From Erwinia rhapontici (GTDB lineage Bacteria > Pseudomonadota > Gammaproteobacteria > Enterobacterales > Enterobacteriaceae), in the NCBI RefSeq assembly GCF_012271765.1, contig NZ_VRKO01000016.1:919666-983665 (forward strand): a stretch of 64,000 nt of DNA, given 5' to 3'. Made by a program: the position numbers and the translations under genes. Shown piece after piece: positions 9,681 to 20,218 of this stretch. How positions within the stretch are numbered: position 1 is the stretch's first letter; every line of letters begins with the position of its first letter. The notes under the pieces were generated by a model that worked only from the letters and a program-made list of their open reading frames with translations, was not told the DNA's origin and searched no databases.

Positions 9681-10394
9681 ATGCAGAAAAAAGCTGAGTT
9701 GTATCGCGGCAAAGCGAAAACCGTTTACAGCACCGAAAACCCGGATCTGTTGGTACTCGAATTCCGTAACGATACGTCAGCGCTGGACGGTGAGCGTATC
9801 GAACAGTTTGACCGTAAAGGAATGATTAACAACAAGTTCAATTATTTCATTATGACAAAACTGCAGGAAGCCGGGATCCCAACACAGATGGAAGCCCTGC
9901 TCTCTGATAACGAAGCGCTGGTGAAGAAGCTGGATATGGTGCCGGTGGAATGCGTAGTGCGTAACCGTGCGGCCGGATCTCTGGTAAAACGTCTGGGCGT
10001 GGAAGAGGGCCTGGTGCTCAATCCACCGTTGTTTGACCTGTTCCTGAAAGACGATGCTAAACATGACCCGATGGTCAACGAGTCTTACTGTGAGACCTTC
10101 GGCTGGGTCAACAGAGAAAATCTGGCCCGTATGCGTGAGCTGACCTACAAAGCGAACGACGTTCTGACTAAGCTGTTCTCGGATGCCGGTCTGATCCTCG
10201 TCGACTTCAAGCTGGAGTTTGGTCTGTTCAAAGGCGAAGTGGTGCTGGGCGATGAGTTCTCCCCGGACGGAGCGCGTCTGTGGGATAAGGAAACCCTGAA
10301 CAAGATGGACAAAGATCGCTACCGCCAGAGTCTGGGTGGCCTGATCGAAGCATACGAAGAAGTGGCGAATCGTCTGGGTGTGAAGCTGGACTGA
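9681..10394 (+). CDS. purC: PurC, SAICAR synthetase
   Basis: 237 residues, same length as E. coli. Start [14 protein letters not shown] at 9681, after TGGAGTT; the in-frame upstream ATG is not conserved. The enzyme joins aspartate to CAIR using ATP to give SAICAR in purine synthesis. The family signatures are clear: the ATP-grasp-like N-terminal lobe, [14 protein letters not shown] and the metal-binding LVDFKLEFG. It is monocistronic, between a PurR site and its own terminator. Confidence 0.97.
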   Translation: MQKKAELYRGKAKTVYSTENPDLLVLEFRNDTSALDGERIEQFDRKGMINNKFNYFIMTKLQEAGIPTQMEALLSDNEALVKKLDMVPVECVVRNRAAGSLVKRLGVEEGLVLNPPLFDLFLKDDAKHDPMVNESYCETFGWVNRENLARMRELTYKANDVLTKLFSDAGLILVDFKLEFGLFKGEVVLGDEFSPDGARLWDKETLNKMDKDRYRQSLGGLIEAYEEVANRLGVKLD

Positions 10395-10439
10395 TTGCCG
10401 GGCGCGGTTGATCCGCCCCATCACACTGCATTATGGAAA

Positions 10440-10463
10440 GGTCAGGCTTGCCTGGCCTTTTTT
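10440..10463 (+). terminator. Terminator after purC
   Basis: GGTCAGGC / GCCTGGCC stem (one G·T pair) with a 2-nt apparent loop, followed by six T residues. Confidence 0.88.
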
Positions 10464-10560
10464 GTTATATCCTTTCTACCCCCCGCGTTTTCTGGTGTTC
10501 CCCGCTGCGTCAGACTAAAATCGACTGATATGTTGTTGTGATGATCACGAGGGAAAATTT

Positions 10561-11421
10561 ATGCGCTGGCAAGGGCGTCGCGAAAGCGACAATGTGGAAG
10601 ATCGCCGTAACGAATCCGGGACGGTTGGCGGTGGGCGTATACGTATTCCCCGTGGCAAAGGGGGCATTGTTCTGCTGATCCTGGTGGCGATCGCCAGCTA
10701 CTATGGCTACGATCTGACGCCATTGCTGACCGGGGACACCACCTCGATGTCACAAACGACTCAGCAGCAGCGTCGGGTCACGCCGAAAGAAGATGAAGCG
10801 GCACAGTTCACCCGTACCGTTTTTGCCCTGACGGAAGATACCTGGCAGAAGCTGTTCCAGCGAATGAATAAGACCTGGCAGCCGCCCACGCTGGTGATGT
10901 ACCGCGGCCAGACCTCAACCGCCTGCGGCAGCGGACAGTCGGCAATGGGGCCGTTCTACTGCCCGGCAGACAGTAAAGTGTATATCGACCTCTCCTTCTA
11001 TGACGAAATGACCAACAAACTGGGTGCGGGTGGAGAATTTGCTCAGGGCTATGTTATCGCTCATGAAGTGGGCCACCATGTGCAGCACCTGTTGGGTATT
11101 GATAAAAACGTTCGCCAGTTGCAACAGAACGCCGGACGCGCCGAAGTGAATCAGCTGTCAGTGAAAATGGAATTGCAGGCCGACTGTTTTGCCGGCGTCT
11201 GGGGCCACTATATGCAGCAGGAAAATATCCTGGAAACCGGTGACCTTGAGTCGGCGCTCAATGCTGCTCAGGCCATTGGTGATGACCGCCTGCAACAGCG
11301 CAGCCAGGGGAGAGTGGTGCCGGACAGCTTTACGCACGGCACTTCGCAGCAGCGTTACACCTGGTTTAAGAAAGGTTTCGACAGCGGCAATCCTGGCCAG
11401 TGTAATACCTTTGCGGGTTAA
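10561..11421 (+). CDS. ypfJ: YpfJ-family neutral zinc metallopeptidase, membrane anchored
   Basis: 286 residues, start [17 protein letters not shown] as in E. coli. One N-terminal membrane segment (about residues 34-54) anchors a periplasmic domain with the zinc motif HEVGHH (from His168) and the downstream DCFAGVWG block that supplies the third ligand region. It belongs to the YpfJ/KPN_02809 metallopeptidase family, whose substrates are not known. tmcA starts five bases after its stop, suggesting co-translation. Confidence 0.92.
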   Translation: MRWQGRRESDNVEDRRNESGTVGGGRIRIPRGKGGIVLLILVAIASYYGYDLTPLLTGDTTSMSQTTQQQRRVTPKEDEAAQFTRTVFALTEDTWQKLFQRMNKTWQPPTLVMYRGQTSTACGSGQSAMGPFYCPADSKVYIDLSFYDEMTNKLGAGGEFAQGYVIAHEVGHHVQHLLGIDKNVRQLQQNAGRAEVNQLSVKMELQADCFAGVWGHYMQQENILETGDLESALNAAQAIGDDRLQQRSQGRVVPDSFTHGTSQQRYTWFKKGFDSGNPGQCNTFAG

Positions 11422-11426
11422 CGCGG

Positions 11427-13424
11427 GTGCATGATCTGATAACGGCAACGGCTCAGATTGAACGACAGGGCTGGCGCCGTCTGCTGGTGATCAGCGGTGA
11501 GCCTGCGTGGTGCACACAGCAGGCCGCTGATGTGATGGCACAATTGCCCGGCGACTGGTTGTGGGCGGGGAAACCCGAGGGCACCGGGCTTTTCTGTGAG
11601 CCACAGGCCATCCGCACGCTGCTGGGGCGGGAGTTCCACCATGCCGTGTTTGATGCCCGTGACGGCTTTCATGCTGAGGCTTTTGCCGCGCTGGCGGGTA
11701 CCCTGCGTGCCGGCAGCTGGCTGCTGCTGCTGGTCCCCGAATGGGACGGCTGGGCGCAGTGCCCGGATGTCGACTCACTGCGCTGGAGTGAGGGAGACAC
11801 GCCCTGTGCCAGCACGCACTTTGTGCATCATGTTCAACAGTCGATACTGGCCGACCCGCGCGTTGTGCTGTGGCGTCAGCCTTTTCCCCAAACGCTTTCC
11901 CCTGTTGCTATCCAGCCCGACTGGCAGGTGGATCATCGCGCGCAGCAGAACATTCTCACCGAGCTTCTCAATGCCACCCCCGGGATTTATGCGCTGACCG
12001 CTGCCCGCGGGCGTGGAAAATCTGCACTGGCGGGGATGCTGGCGGCTCACTGGCCAGGACGTTGTCGGGTGACCGCGCCTGGCCGGGTGTCGACGGATGT
12101 GCTGGCGCAGTTTGCCGGAGAACGCTTCCAGTTTGTGGCACCAGACCGGCTGCTGGCAGAAGCAGAACAGTGTGTACCCGGCGTTGACTGGTTGCTGATT
12201 GACGAGGCTGCCGCCATTCCGGCACCGCTGTTGCAGCGGCTGGTGACATTATTCCCCCGGGTGCTGCTGACCACCACCGTGCAGGGCTACGAGGGCACCG
12301 GGCGTGGCTTTATGCTGAAGTTCTGCGCCTCACTGCCCGCGGTGACGCACTACCAGCTTGATGAGCCGCTGCGCTGGGCGGCTAACGATCCTCTGGAGCA
12401 GATTGTCGCCGGGATGCTGCTGTTCGAGGATGGCAGCGCTGAGCCACAGCAGGGAGCCATTCACTACAGCGCGCTGGAGCAGGATGACTGGTTGCGGCAG
12501 CCGGCCCGCATGACGGCGATCTATCAACTGCTGACCAGCGCCCACTATCGCACTTCGCCGCTGGACCTGCGCCGCATGATGGATGCACCGGGTATGCATT
12601 TTCTGGTGGCCACGCAGGCAGAGAACGTGCAGGGCGCGCTATGGCTGGTCGATGAAGGCGGATTATCAGCGGAGCTGGCGGCGGCGGTATGGGCAGGCAA
12701 ACGGCGTCCGCGCGGTAATCTTGTTGCTCAGTCGCTGGCGGCCCACGGGGGGTCACTGGTTGCGCCGCAGCTACGTTCACGGCGTATCAGCCGCATTGCC
12801 GTCTCACCGCTGCTGCGCGGACGCGGTATCGGACAGCAGCTGATCGCCCATGCGCTTGAGCATACCCAGGGGCTGGACTATCTCTCGGTCAGCTTTGGCT
12901 TTACCGAACCGCTGTGGCGTTTCTGGCAGCGCTGTGGTTTTAAGCTGGTGCGCATCGGTAGCCAGCGTGAAGCCAGCAGCGGGTGTTATGCGGCGATGGC
13001 TGTGCTGCCGCTTAGTTCTGCGGGGCAGCGCCTGACCGCTGGTCTGGTTCAGCAGCTGGCGCGGGACGGTTACTGGCTGCGTCAGCAGGTCGATGGGCAG
13101 GACCTGCCGCTGGCAGACCACAAGGATCTGATGCTGACGGAAGATGACTGGCAGGCGTTGTGCGGTTTCGCCTGGGCACAGCGGCCCTTTGAGGCCAGTT
13201 TTGCTGCGCTGGGGCGTCTGGTCAGCCAGCATGTCGGTACACTGCCGCTTCTGCATGCTGCGCTGCTGGAGGGGCAGTCAGCGGCCGACATTTGCGCGCG
13301 ATTCACTCTGAGCGGACGTAAAGCATTGCTGGTGGCGTGGCGACAGGAGGTACAGCAGGCACTGATCGGGCTGGATGCCTCCCGGGCGCAACAGTGCGAG
13401 CAGTGGATCAACTCGTTGCAATAA
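11427..13424 (+). CDS. tmcA: TmcA, tRNA(Met) cytidine-34 N4-acetyltransferase
   Basis: 665 residues (E. coli 671), starting at GTG 11427, five bases past ypfJ. The protein acetylates the wobble cytidine of elongator tRNA-Met using acetyl-CoA and ATP, which prevents misreading of AUA. Domain order is as in the family: N-terminal DUF1726 region, RNA-helicase-like ATPase with Walker A ARGRGKSA (Lys198) and DEAA Walker B, then a GNAT acetyltransferase domain (about residues 370-520) with SRRISRIAV and LLRGRGIGQQL, then a C-terminal tRNA-binding tail. All motifs appear intact. Confidence 0.95.
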   Translation: MHDLITATAQIERQGWRRLLVISGEPAWCTQQAADVMAQLPGDWLWAGKPEGTGLFCEPQAIRTLLGREFHHAVFDARDGFHAEAFAALAGTLRAGSWLLLLVPEWDGWAQCPDVDSLRWSEGDTPCASTHFVHHVQQSILADPRVVLWRQPFPQTLSPVAIQPDWQVDHRAQQNILTELLNATPGIYALTAARGRGKSALAGMLAAHWPGRCRVTAPGRVSTDVLAQFAGERFQFVAPDRLLAEAEQCVPGVDWLLIDEAAAIPAPLLQRLVTLFPRVLLTTTVQGYEGTGRGFMLKFCASLPAVTHYQLDEPLRWAANDPLEQIVAGMLLFEDGSAEPQQGAIHYSALEQDDWLRQPARMTAIYQLLTSAHYRTSPLDLRRMMDAPGMHFLVATQAENVQGALWLVDEGGLSAELAAAVWAGKRRPRGNLVAQSLAAHGGSLVAPQLRSRRISRIAVSPLLRGRGIGQQLIAHALEHTQGLDYLSVSFGFTEPLWRFWQRCGFKLVRIGSQREASSGCYAAMAVLPLSSAGQRLTAGLVQQLARDGYWLRQQVDGQDLPLADHKDLMLTEDDWQALCGFAWAQRPFEASFAALGRLVSQHVGTLPLLHAALLEGQSAADICARFTLSGRKALLVAWRQEVQQALIGLDASRAQQCEQWINSLQ

Positions 13425-13506
13425 ATCCAACATCATCGTCAAAAATACGCCATTTTCATTATCGCTGAGGGGCGTATGATCGTCTTATCGCATTAAGGAG
13501 ATCCTG

Positions 13507-14193
13507 ATGAAATATGACCATGTTGTCGTCCATAACCCCTCGTTACCCCCGAGCCAACTGTTTTTGCTGTATCACGCTGCGGGCGATAATCCGGTCGCCA
13601 TGAGTGAAATTGGCCGCTGGTTTACCGGCGCATTTCCCCGTGCGTTGGTGGTGAGCATCGGCGGACCGGAGCAGAATGCGGAAGGGGGATTCCAGTGGTT
13701 TGATCCCTCTGCGGCCGAACCCCAGCAGGCGGTGGCGGAGGTGATGGACGGGTTTATCGCCAGCGTTCGCCACTGGCAGCAGCAAAGCGGTGTCAAAGCC
13801 GATGCAACGGCGCTGATTGGCTTTTCCCAGGGGGCAACGATGGTGCTGGAAGCGGTGAAGGCACAGAGCGGGCTGGCAGGGCGGGTGGTGGCGTTTAGCG
13901 GGCGCTATATCACGTTGCCGCATCAGGCAAGCACACGCACCACCATCCATTTGATCCACGGTGATAATGATACTGTGCTGCCATTGACCCATGCGCTGGA
14001 CGCAGAGGAGCGGTTAACGGCGCTCGGGGGCGATGTCACTCTGGATATCGCCCCCGACCTTCCCCATGCCATTGATGACCACGCGATGCAGTGTGTGCTC
14101 GAACGCCTGCAATTTACCGTGCCGCGTCGCTACTTTGATGAAGCGTTTAGCGGCAGTAAACCGGGCGATGAGGATGTTGTGGCGTTGATGTGA
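13507..14193 (+). CDS. ypfH: YpfH, alpha/beta-hydrolase esterase
   Basis: 228 residues (E. coli 232). Carboxylesterase/phospholipase-type alpha/beta hydrolase with the nucleophile in GFSQG (Ser107), an aspartate in IHGDNDTVLP and a histidine in LPHAIDD. Members hydrolyse short acyl esters; the natural substrate is unknown. An 82-base gap after tmcA contains a TATGAT hexamer and AAGGAG before the start, so it may have its own promoter. Confidence 0.92.
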   Translation: MKYDHVVVHNPSLPPSQLFLLYHAAGDNPVAMSEIGRWFTGAFPRALVVSIGGPEQNAEGGFQWFDPSAAEPQQAVAEVMDGFIASVRHWQQQSGVKADATALIGFSQGATMVLEAVKAQSGLAGRVVAFSGRYITLPHQASTRTTIHLIHGDNDTVLPLTHALDAEERLTALGGDVTLDIAPDLPHAIDDHAMQCVLERLQFTVPRRYFDEAFSGSKPGDEDVVALM

Positions 14194-14204
14194 TGCGGGG
14201 GATC

Positions 14205-14281
14205 GGGGCGGACCGGAAAAGAAAGTCCGCCCCTGCAATGAACGCACAAAGGCCGATCATCTGTTTCGATCGGCCTTTGTG
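14205..14281. terminator. Double hairpin, bidirectional terminator between ypfH and ypfN
   Basis: Two hairpins lie between convergent genes. The first pairs GGGGCGGAC (14205-14213) with GTCCGCCCC (14225-14233). The second is a perfect 14-bp stem (14245-14258 with 14268-14281) with a 9-nt loop, carrying AAA/TTT at the base on both strands, as expected of a two-way terminator. Confidence 0.85.
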
Positions 14282-14291
14282 TTTCATGGCG

Positions 14292-14480
14292 CTATTTCTT
14301 TTTCGGCCAGTCGTCTTCGTCATCCCACTTATCGTTGAAATCACGATGCGGAGGCAGTTCGGGTTTGTTATCGAGAAACTTTTTGTGATCGATACGCTTC
14401 AGGTCTTTGTAGACGTTCATCAGAATACCAATCATCAGCAGGATCACCAGGATCCACCAGTAATGTTTTATAAATTCCAT
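14292..14480 (-). CDS. ypfN: YpfN, small single-pass membrane protein
   Basis: 62 residues from the second of two consecutive ATG codons, which aligns with the E. coli start and has better spacing from AGGTGAG; the first ATG would add one residue. One hydrophobic segment ([20 protein letters not shown]) and a charged tail rich in Asp and Lys ([14 protein letters not shown]) identify the UPF0370 YpfN family. Function unknown. It is the last gene of a probable yffB-dapE-ypfN operon, starting about 10 bases after dapE stops. Confidence 0.92.
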   Translation of the reverse strand: MEFIKHYWWILVILLMIGILMNVYKDLKRIDHKKFLDNKPELPPHRDFNDKWDDEDDWPKKK

Positions 14481-14490
14481 CATCTCACCT

Positions 14491-15618
14491 TTATGCGATC
14501 AGCTGTTCCATGATCCGCTGGTACATGCGGCTAAGGAGCTGCAGGTCGGCGGCTTTGACGCACTCATTGATTTTATGAATGGTGGCATTCACCGGGCCGA
14601 GTTCCACAACCTGTGCGCCCATACGGGCAATAAAGCGTCCGTCAGAGGTGCCGCCAGTGGTTAACAGTTGCGGCTTGATCTCATTATAGTGCTCAACCGC
14701 GTTGACCACCGCATCCACCAGTTTCCCGCGTGATGTCAGGAAAGGTTGCCCGGAGAGTGTCCACTCAATGCTGTAACGCAACTGGTGGCGGTCGAGCAGC
14801 TCCTGCACTTTCTGCTGAATCAGTACATCGGTCAGCTCGGTACTGAAACGGAAATTGAACTGCACAAAACAGTCGCCGGGAATGACGTTGTTGCTCCCGG
14901 TGCCGGCCTGGACGTTGGCAATCTGCATGCTGGTCGGCGGGAAGAATTCATTACCGCGATCCCACTCGGTAGCGACCAGCTCGTTCAGCGCAGGCATCGC
15001 CCGATGTATCGGGTTATCAGCCAGGTGCGGATAGGCCACATGGCCCTGAACGCCGTGGATAGTCAGATTGGCGGTAATCGAGCCGCGACGACCGTTTTTG
15101 ACCACATCGCCCACCACTTCGGTGCTGGAGGGTTCGCCTACCAGGCAGTAGTCCATGCGTTCGTTGCGCGCCATCAGCGCTTCCACCACCTTAACGGTGC
15201 CATGAGTCCCGCTGGCCTCTTCATCGGAAGTGATCAGGAAAGCCAGACGCCCTATATGATTCGGGTGTGCTGTGACAAAGCGTTCAGCGGCAACGGTCAT
15301 CGCGGCCAGCGACCCTTTCATATCAGCCGCGCCACGGCCAAATAGCATGCCGTCGCGGATCGTCGGTTCAAACGGGGGATTGATCCACAGATTTGCATCG
15401 CCGGTGGGCACCACGTCAGTGTGGCCGGCAAACGCCAGCGTTTCGCCTTCGCCGCGCCATGCCCAGAAGTTCAGCGTGTCGCCCATATTCATCGGTTCGA
15501 TAGTGAAACCCAGCGCCTGGAGACGGGAAATCAGAATCGCCTGGCAACCCGCATCGTCAGGGCTGAGGGAAGGGCGACGAATAAGCTGCTGCGTCAGCTC
15601 AATGACCGGACAGTGCAT
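14491..15618 (-). CDS. dapE: DapE, succinyl-diaminopimelate desuccinylase
   Basis: 375 residues, the length of E. coli DapE. It hydrolyses N-succinyl-LL-diaminopimelate in lysine and peptidoglycan precursor synthesis. M20 family metallopeptidase with two zinc sites: GHTDVVPTG (His66, Asp68), the catalytic TSDEEASG and the C-terminal GGTSDGRF block are present. It begins two bases after the yffB stop. This yffB-dapE-ypfN order is conserved in enterobacteria. Confidence 0.97.
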   Translation of the reverse strand: MHCPVIELTQQLIRRPSLSPDDAGCQAILISRLQALGFTIEPMNMGDTLNFWAWRGEGETLAFAGHTDVVPTGDANLWINPPFEPTIRDGMLFGRGAADMKGSLAAMTVAAERFVTAHPNHIGRLAFLITSDEEASGTHGTVKVVEALMARNERMDYCLVGEPSSTEVVGDVVKNGRRGSITANLTIHGVQGHVAYPHLADNPIHRAMPALNELVATEWDRGNEFFPPTSMQIANVQAGTGSNNVIPGDCFVQFNFRFSTELTDVLIQQKVQELLDRHQLRYSIEWTLSGQPFLTSRGKLVDAVVNAVEHYNEIKPQLLTTGGTSDGRFIARMGAQVVELGPVNATIHKINECVKAADLQLLSRMYQRIMEQLIA

Positions 15619-15620
15619 AA

Positions 15621-16004
15621 TTATGACTTCTCCTGGATAAACGGCGTATAGGTGGTTTCACTAAAGCCCAGCAGCATAGAGCCGTCTGGCGCACAGAGCA
15701 ACGGGCGTTTAATGATTGCAGGCTGTGCCAGCATCAACTTCAGCGCAGTTGCTGGATTATCCACCGCATTACGCTCCGACTCTTCCAGTTTCCGCCAGGT
15801 AGTGCCCCGGGTATTGAGCAGCGCCTGCCAGCCGAGCGTATCGATAAAGCGCTGGAGCAAAGCGGCATCCAGCCCGTCTGCGCGGTAGTCATGGAACTGA
15901 TAGTCCACGCCCTGGCTTTCCAGGTATTTACGGGCTTTTTTGATGGTGTCGCAGTTTTTAATGCCGTACATCGTTAAGGTGTTTTTTGCGGTGTTGTCTG
16001 TCAT
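15621..16004 (-). CDS. yffB: YffB, ArsC/Spx-like thioredoxin-fold protein
   Basis: 127 residues, nine longer than the E. coli protein because of an N-terminal [10 protein letters not shown] segment; a second ATG ending at 15971 would remove most of it. The reactive cysteine lies in [11 protein letters not shown]. It has the ArsC-like fold with [12 protein letters not shown] and IIKRPLL. Biochemical function is uncertain; the E. coli protein binds glutathione and is not a proven arsenate reductase. It is first in the operon with dapE and ypfN. Confidence 0.9.
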   Translation of the reverse strand: MTDNTAKNTLTMYGIKNCDTIKKARKYLESQGVDYQFHDYRADGLDAALLQRFIDTLGWQALLNTRGTTWRKLEESERNAVDNPATALKLMLAQPAIIKRPLLCAPDGSMLLGFSETTYTPFIQEKS

Positions 16005-16259
16005 GAAAAAAGGGTTCCTGTGCCAGTGAATACGCGCCTGGCATACAGTCTACAGCGGATGGCACCAACAGGCAGCCCTTAGGGTGAGGAAAGACGGTGA
16101 CATCTGAAGAACGTTTGATGCGCAGTCAGTAAAAGTCAGACTTCTGTACCCTTCTGTTTTTTGTGGGATTCATCTATATTCGGGAGAGCTCAACGTAGCA
16201 TTATTGCTATGAGCACCGTTTACCAGGGCAGAAGGCCCGCGATCGAGAGGAGGGGAGCG

Positions 16260-16454
16260 ATGAACTACATGAAAGAGTCTGCCGCACATACGGTGGAAGA
16301 AACCCAGTCGACCATTGTGCTGAAGCGTAAAAAGAAAACCCGCTGTGAAGAGTTTGCACATGTTGTTGACGCGGTGATGCGTGAACATCCCGATGCCAAA
16401 ACGCATATCGACAGCGAAAGCGGCGGTTATGACAAAGTGATCATTCTCAAGTAA
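16260..16454 (+). CDS. Small charged protein of unknown function
   Basis: 64 residues from the ATG at 16260, picked because a full AGGAGG lies six bases upstream. The in-frame extension to 16161 has no ribosome site. The product begins MNYMKESAAHTVEETQ, has a basic patch VLKRKKKTRCEE in the middle and ends GGYDKVIILK. No membrane segment or signal peptide. I do not recognise the family. It lies upstream of ypfM and divergent from yffB, where E. coli has no equivalent gene. The very strong ribosome site and sensible composition favour a real gene. Confidence 0.65.
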   Translation: MNYMKESAAHTVEETQSTIVLKRKKKTRCEEFAHVVDAVMREHPDAKTHIDSESGGYDKVIILK

Positions 16455-16738
16455 TGATGCATCCGGCCCCGCCAGGGGTCGATGTTTTACCTTTCTGGCA
16501 ACGATCGTGACAGGTGACATCCTCCGGCAGTGGATTTTTTGGGTCAACAGCGCAAAAGCCTATTCTGTGCTACTGCTAATAATTTCCTGCGAAATCATTA
16601 CCCGCGAACTGTGCGTTGCCACACAAATTCATCACGCGCCCTTTAAAGGGTTTCCGCCGATAGCAGCAATTGTGATCCCCGTCTTTCTTTTGCTTAGGAA
16701 TACTCTTAAAATAAACCTACAAAATAAGAGAGGATATT

Positions 16739-16798
16739 ATGATTGATTTAGAACTGGGGAACTGGAAAGACTTTATCGAATCAATGTTACGTAAGTAA
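16739..16798 (+). CDS. ypfM: YpfM, 19-residue small protein
   Basis: ATG at 16739 after AGAGGATATT, ending TAA at 16796-16798. The 19-residue product MIDLELGNWKDFIESMLRK differs from the E. coli YpfM I recall (MIERELGNWKDFIEVMLRK) at only three positions. It lies in the same place, beside acrD. Such conservation at this size supports a translated small protein, probably amphipathic. Its function is not known. A terminator follows. Confidence 0.9.
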   Translation: MIDLELGNWKDFIESMLRK

Positions 16799-16864
16799 TG
16801 AATTTGAGAAAAGAAAAGCACGGCGACTGCATCAAAATGCTTTACCTTCAGTTACCAAAATTAT

Positions 16865-16893
16865 AAAAGGCAGCCCTTCACCGGCTGCCTTTT
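16865..16893. terminator. Terminator between ypfM and acrD
   Basis: AAAAGGCAGCC and GGCTGCCTTTT form an 11-bp stem with a 7-nt loop. A/T tracts at the base on both strands make it usable by ypfM and by acrD, which end on either side. Confidence 0.88.
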
Positions 16894-16901
16894 TGCTTTA
16901 G

Positions 16902-19900
16902 TTACTGAGGCTTATCTTTCAACGGGAAACGCCGACGGACCAGCACAAAGAACAGCGGGACGAAGAATATCGCCAGCACGGTAGCCGAGATCATCCCGCC
17001 CATTACCCCGGTTCCCACCGCATGCTGGCTGCTGGAACCCGCACCATTGCTGATCACCATCGGCAACACACCGAAGATAAAGGCCAGAGAGGTCATCAGA
17101 ATCGGCCGCAGACGCTGGCGCGAGGCTTCCAGTGTGGCTTCGACCAGGTCGCGCCCGCGCGTATTAATCTCATTGGCAAACTCGACAATCAGAATGGCAT
17201 TCTTCGCAGACAGGCCAATGACCGTCAGTAAACCGACCTGGAAGTAAACATCGTTTTCCAGCCCGCGCAACCAGGTAGCGACCAGCGCTCCGATCACACC
17301 GAGTGGCACCACCAGCATCACCGAGAACGGGATCGACCAGCTCTCGTATAACGCGGCCAGACAAAGGAATACCACCAGTAACGACAGCGCGTACAGGGCA
17401 GGTGCCTGAGCACCGGTCATTCGCTCCTGAAGCGATGCCCCGGTCCACTGCAAACCAATCCCGGTGGGCAGTTGGCTGACCAGCTTCTCCATCACATCCA
17501 TTGCAGCCCCGTTACTGACGCCCGCGGCGGATTCACCCACAATCTCGACCGCAGAATAACCGTTGTAACGTTCCAGACGTGGGGATCCACTCTCCCAGTG
17601 TGAGCGGGCAAATGCGGTAAAGGGCACCATCTGGTCGCTGCTGTTGCGCACATACCATTTACTGATGTCGTCTGGCAGCATACGGAATTTTGCATCGGCC
17701 TGAACATAGACCTTTTTCACACGCCCACGGTCGAGGAAGTCATTCACATAGGTTGAGCCCCAGCCCGTTTGCAGCGTGGCATTAATATCATCAAGCGATA
17801 CGCCCAGCGCCTGGGCTTTACGCTGGTCAATATCAATACGCAGCTGCGGGCTGTCATCCAGACCGTTGTGGCGTACCCGGGTCAGCTGCGGGTTTTTCTG
17901 TGTCATCTCCAGCAGCGTATTACGCGCGTTCATCAGAGCGTTATGGCCCAGTCCTGCGTGATCCTGCAACTCCATATCAAACCCGGCGGAGTTACCCAGG
18001 CCGGTGATCGCTGGCGGGCTGCTGGCGATCACTTTTGCCTCGTTGATTTTTTCGAAGGCTTTGGTGGCGCGTTCGATAATGGCGAAGGCGGTGTTGTGGC
18101 TGTCGGTACGATCCTGCCAGTCTTTCAGTCGCACAAACATACGCGCCACGTTTTGCCCGTTACCGCCCGGCCCGGCACCGACGGTGGCAAACACCGACAG
18201 CACGTTGTCTTTCTCTTCTGTCAGATAGTATTTTTCCACCTTCTCCACCACTTTCATGGTCTGTTGCAGGGTGGAACCTGGCGGCAGCTGGACCTGAGTG
18301 GTGAAGATGCCGCGATCTTCCAGCGGCAGGAATGACGTCGGCAGGCGGAGAAACAGGAAGGCCATAATGCCAATCAGCGCCAGATAGAGCAGCAGCCAGC
18401 GGCCGCCTTTGGCGAGAATTTTCCCCACGCCACGCTCGTAGCGATCGGCGCTACGGTTGAACATGCGGTTAAACCAGCCAAAGAAACCGCGCCGCCCGTG
18501 ATGATGGCCCTTCGCCAGCGGTTTAAGCAGTGTGGCGCAGAGGGCCGGGGTGAGGATCATTGCCACCAGCACCGACAGCACCATGGCGGATACAATGGTC
18601 ACCGAGAATTGACGATAGATCGCACCGGTGGTGCCGCCAAAGAACGCCATCGGAATAAATACCGCCGACAGTACCAGGGCAATACCGACCAGCGCTCCCT
18701 GTATCTGCCCCATCGATTTACGCGTGGCTTCCCGCGGGGATAACCCCTCTTCACTCATTATTCGTTCGACGTTTTCCACCACCACGATGGCATCATCCAC
18801 CAGCAGGCCGATGGCCAGCACCATCGCAAACATCGTCAGGGTATTAATGCTGTAGCCAAAGGTGTAAAGCACGCCGAAGGTGCCCAGCAGTACCACCGGA
18901 ACGGCAATCGTCGGGATCAGCGTGGCACGGAAATTTTGCAGGAACAGGTACATGACAAGGAAGACCAGCAGCACCGCTTCAAACAGCGTTTTCACCACAT
19001 CCTCGATGGAGGCTTTTACAAACGGCGTGGTTTCATAGGCAATTTCGGCTTTGAGTCCGTGCGGGAAGTAGTGTGAGAGTTCGTCAAGACGGGCGCGTAC
19101 CAGCGTATCCGTTTGCAGTTCGTTGGCACCGGATGCCAGCTTAATCCCCAGCCCTGACGCCGCCATGCCGTTATAGCGGCTGAGGTAGTCATATTTCTCC
19201 GCGCCCAGTTCAATCTGTGCCACGTCACCCAGCGTGACAACTGAGCCATCCTGATTGACTTTGAGCGTGATCGCACGGAACTGTTCCGGTGTCTGCAACA
19301 GCGACTGGGAGTTAATGGTGGCATTCAGTGCCTGGCGGTCAACCGAGGGTAGCCCACCGAGCTGGCCCACAGCGACCTGACTGTTTTGCGATTCGATGGC
19401 GCTGACGACATCGCCCGTGGTCATGGCATAGTTAATCAGCTTGTCAGGATCGAGCCAGATGCGCATCGCATATTGTGAACCGTAAGCATCCACCTGGCCC
19501 ACACCGTCAATACGGCTGAGAGGATCCTGAATATTACTGGCTACATAGTCAGAAATATCCTGCTTATCCATGCTGCCGTCGGTGGAGACGAAAGCCACCA
19601 TCAGAATATTGGTGTCGCCGGTTTTATTGACCGTCACCCCCTGAGACTGGACATCCTGCGGCAGTTTACGCAGCGCGGTCTGAAGCTGATTTTGCACCTG
19701 CTGGCGTGCTTCGTCAGGGTTGGTCCCGGCTTCGAAGGTCAGCGTGATGGTTGCCTGGCCGGTATTGCTGCTCTGCGACGACATGTACATCAGGTTATCG
19801 ATGCCCGTCATGTTCTGCTCAATCACCTGGGTCACAGTGTTTTCAAGTGTTTCAGCAGAGGCACCAGGATAGTTCGCGGTGATACGGACGTTGGGGGGAG

Positions 19901-20015
19901 CCAGGTCAGGATATTGTTCAATCGGCAGGGAAACAATCGCCAGCCCACCCGTCAGGCACATAAGGATCGCCAGTACCCAGGCAAATATCGGGCGGTCGAT
20001 AAAGAAATTCGCCAT
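16902..20015 (-). CDS. acrD: AcrD, RND multidrug efflux transporter
   Basis: 1037 residues, exactly the length of E. coli AcrD and very similar throughout, starting [17 protein letters not shown]. It is an inner-membrane proton/drug antiporter working with AcrA and TolC; AcrD exports aminoglycosides and some amphiphilic acids. Twelve membrane segments and two large periplasmic loops are evident. The proton-relay aspartates sit in [13 protein letters not shown] (about 407-408) and the partner lysine in [13 protein letters not shown] (about 940). As in E. coli, it stands without its own adaptor gene. narP starts upstream on the same strand but over 200 bases away. Confidence 0.95.
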   Translation of the reverse strand: MANFFIDRPIFAWVLAILMCLTGGLAIVSLPIEQYPDLAPPNVRITANYPGASAETLENTVTQVIEQNMTGIDNLMYMSSQSSNTGQATITLTFEAGTNPDEARQQVQNQLQTALRKLPQDVQSQGVTVNKTGDTNILMVAFVSTDGSMDKQDISDYVASNIQDPLSRIDGVGQVDAYGSQYAMRIWLDPDKLINYAMTTGDVVSAIESQNSQVAVGQLGGLPSVDRQALNATINSQSLLQTPEQFRAITLKVNQDGSVVTLGDVAQIELGAEKYDYLSRYNGMAASGLGIKLASGANELQTDTLVRARLDELSHYFPHGLKAEIAYETTPFVKASIEDVVKTLFEAVLLVFLVMYLFLQNFRATLIPTIAVPVVLLGTFGVLYTFGYSINTLTMFAMVLAIGLLVDDAIVVVENVERIMSEEGLSPREATRKSMGQIQGALVGIALVLSAVFIPMAFFGGTTGAIYRQFSVTIVSAMVLSVLVAMILTPALCATLLKPLAKGHHHGRRGFFGWFNRMFNRSADRYERGVGKILAKGGRWLLLYLALIGIMAFLFLRLPTSFLPLEDRGIFTTQVQLPPGSTLQQTMKVVEKVEKYYLTEEKDNVLSVFATVGAGPGGNGQNVARMFVRLKDWQDRTDSHNTAFAIIERATKAFEKINEAKVIASSPPAITGLGNSAGFDMELQDHAGLGHNALMNARNTLLEMTQKNPQLTRVRHNGLDDSPQLRIDIDQRKAQALGVSLDDINATLQTGWGSTYVNDFLDRGRVKKVYVQADAKFRMLPDDISKWYVRNSSDQMVPFTAFARSHWESGSPRLERYNGYSAVEIVGESAAGVSNGAAMDVMEKLVSQLPTGIGLQWTGASLQERMTGAQAPALYALSLLVVFLCLAALYESWSIPFSVMLVVPLGVIGALVATWLRGLENDVYFQVGLLTVIGLSAKNAILIVEFANEINTRGRDLVEATLEASRQRLRPILMTSLAFIFGVLPMVISNGAGSSSQHAVGTGVMGGMISATVLAIFFVPLFFVLVRRRFPLKDKPQ

Positions 20016-20218
20016 CTCAAGCTCCGCAGCATGTTGTCTGAAAAAAGAAGAAAAGAATGCCTGTGTTCCCTGCGGCGTTTGAGAGTTCAGTGCGGAGCAA
20101 ATTTCTCTAATTATTCAACGCGCTCCGGCAGTGAATCACTTTACTCGCGGTTGCGCGAACAATCGTGGAGAAATTGAGGAGAATATGTAAATTATCGTGC
20201 TGATACGACGCGTTTTCG

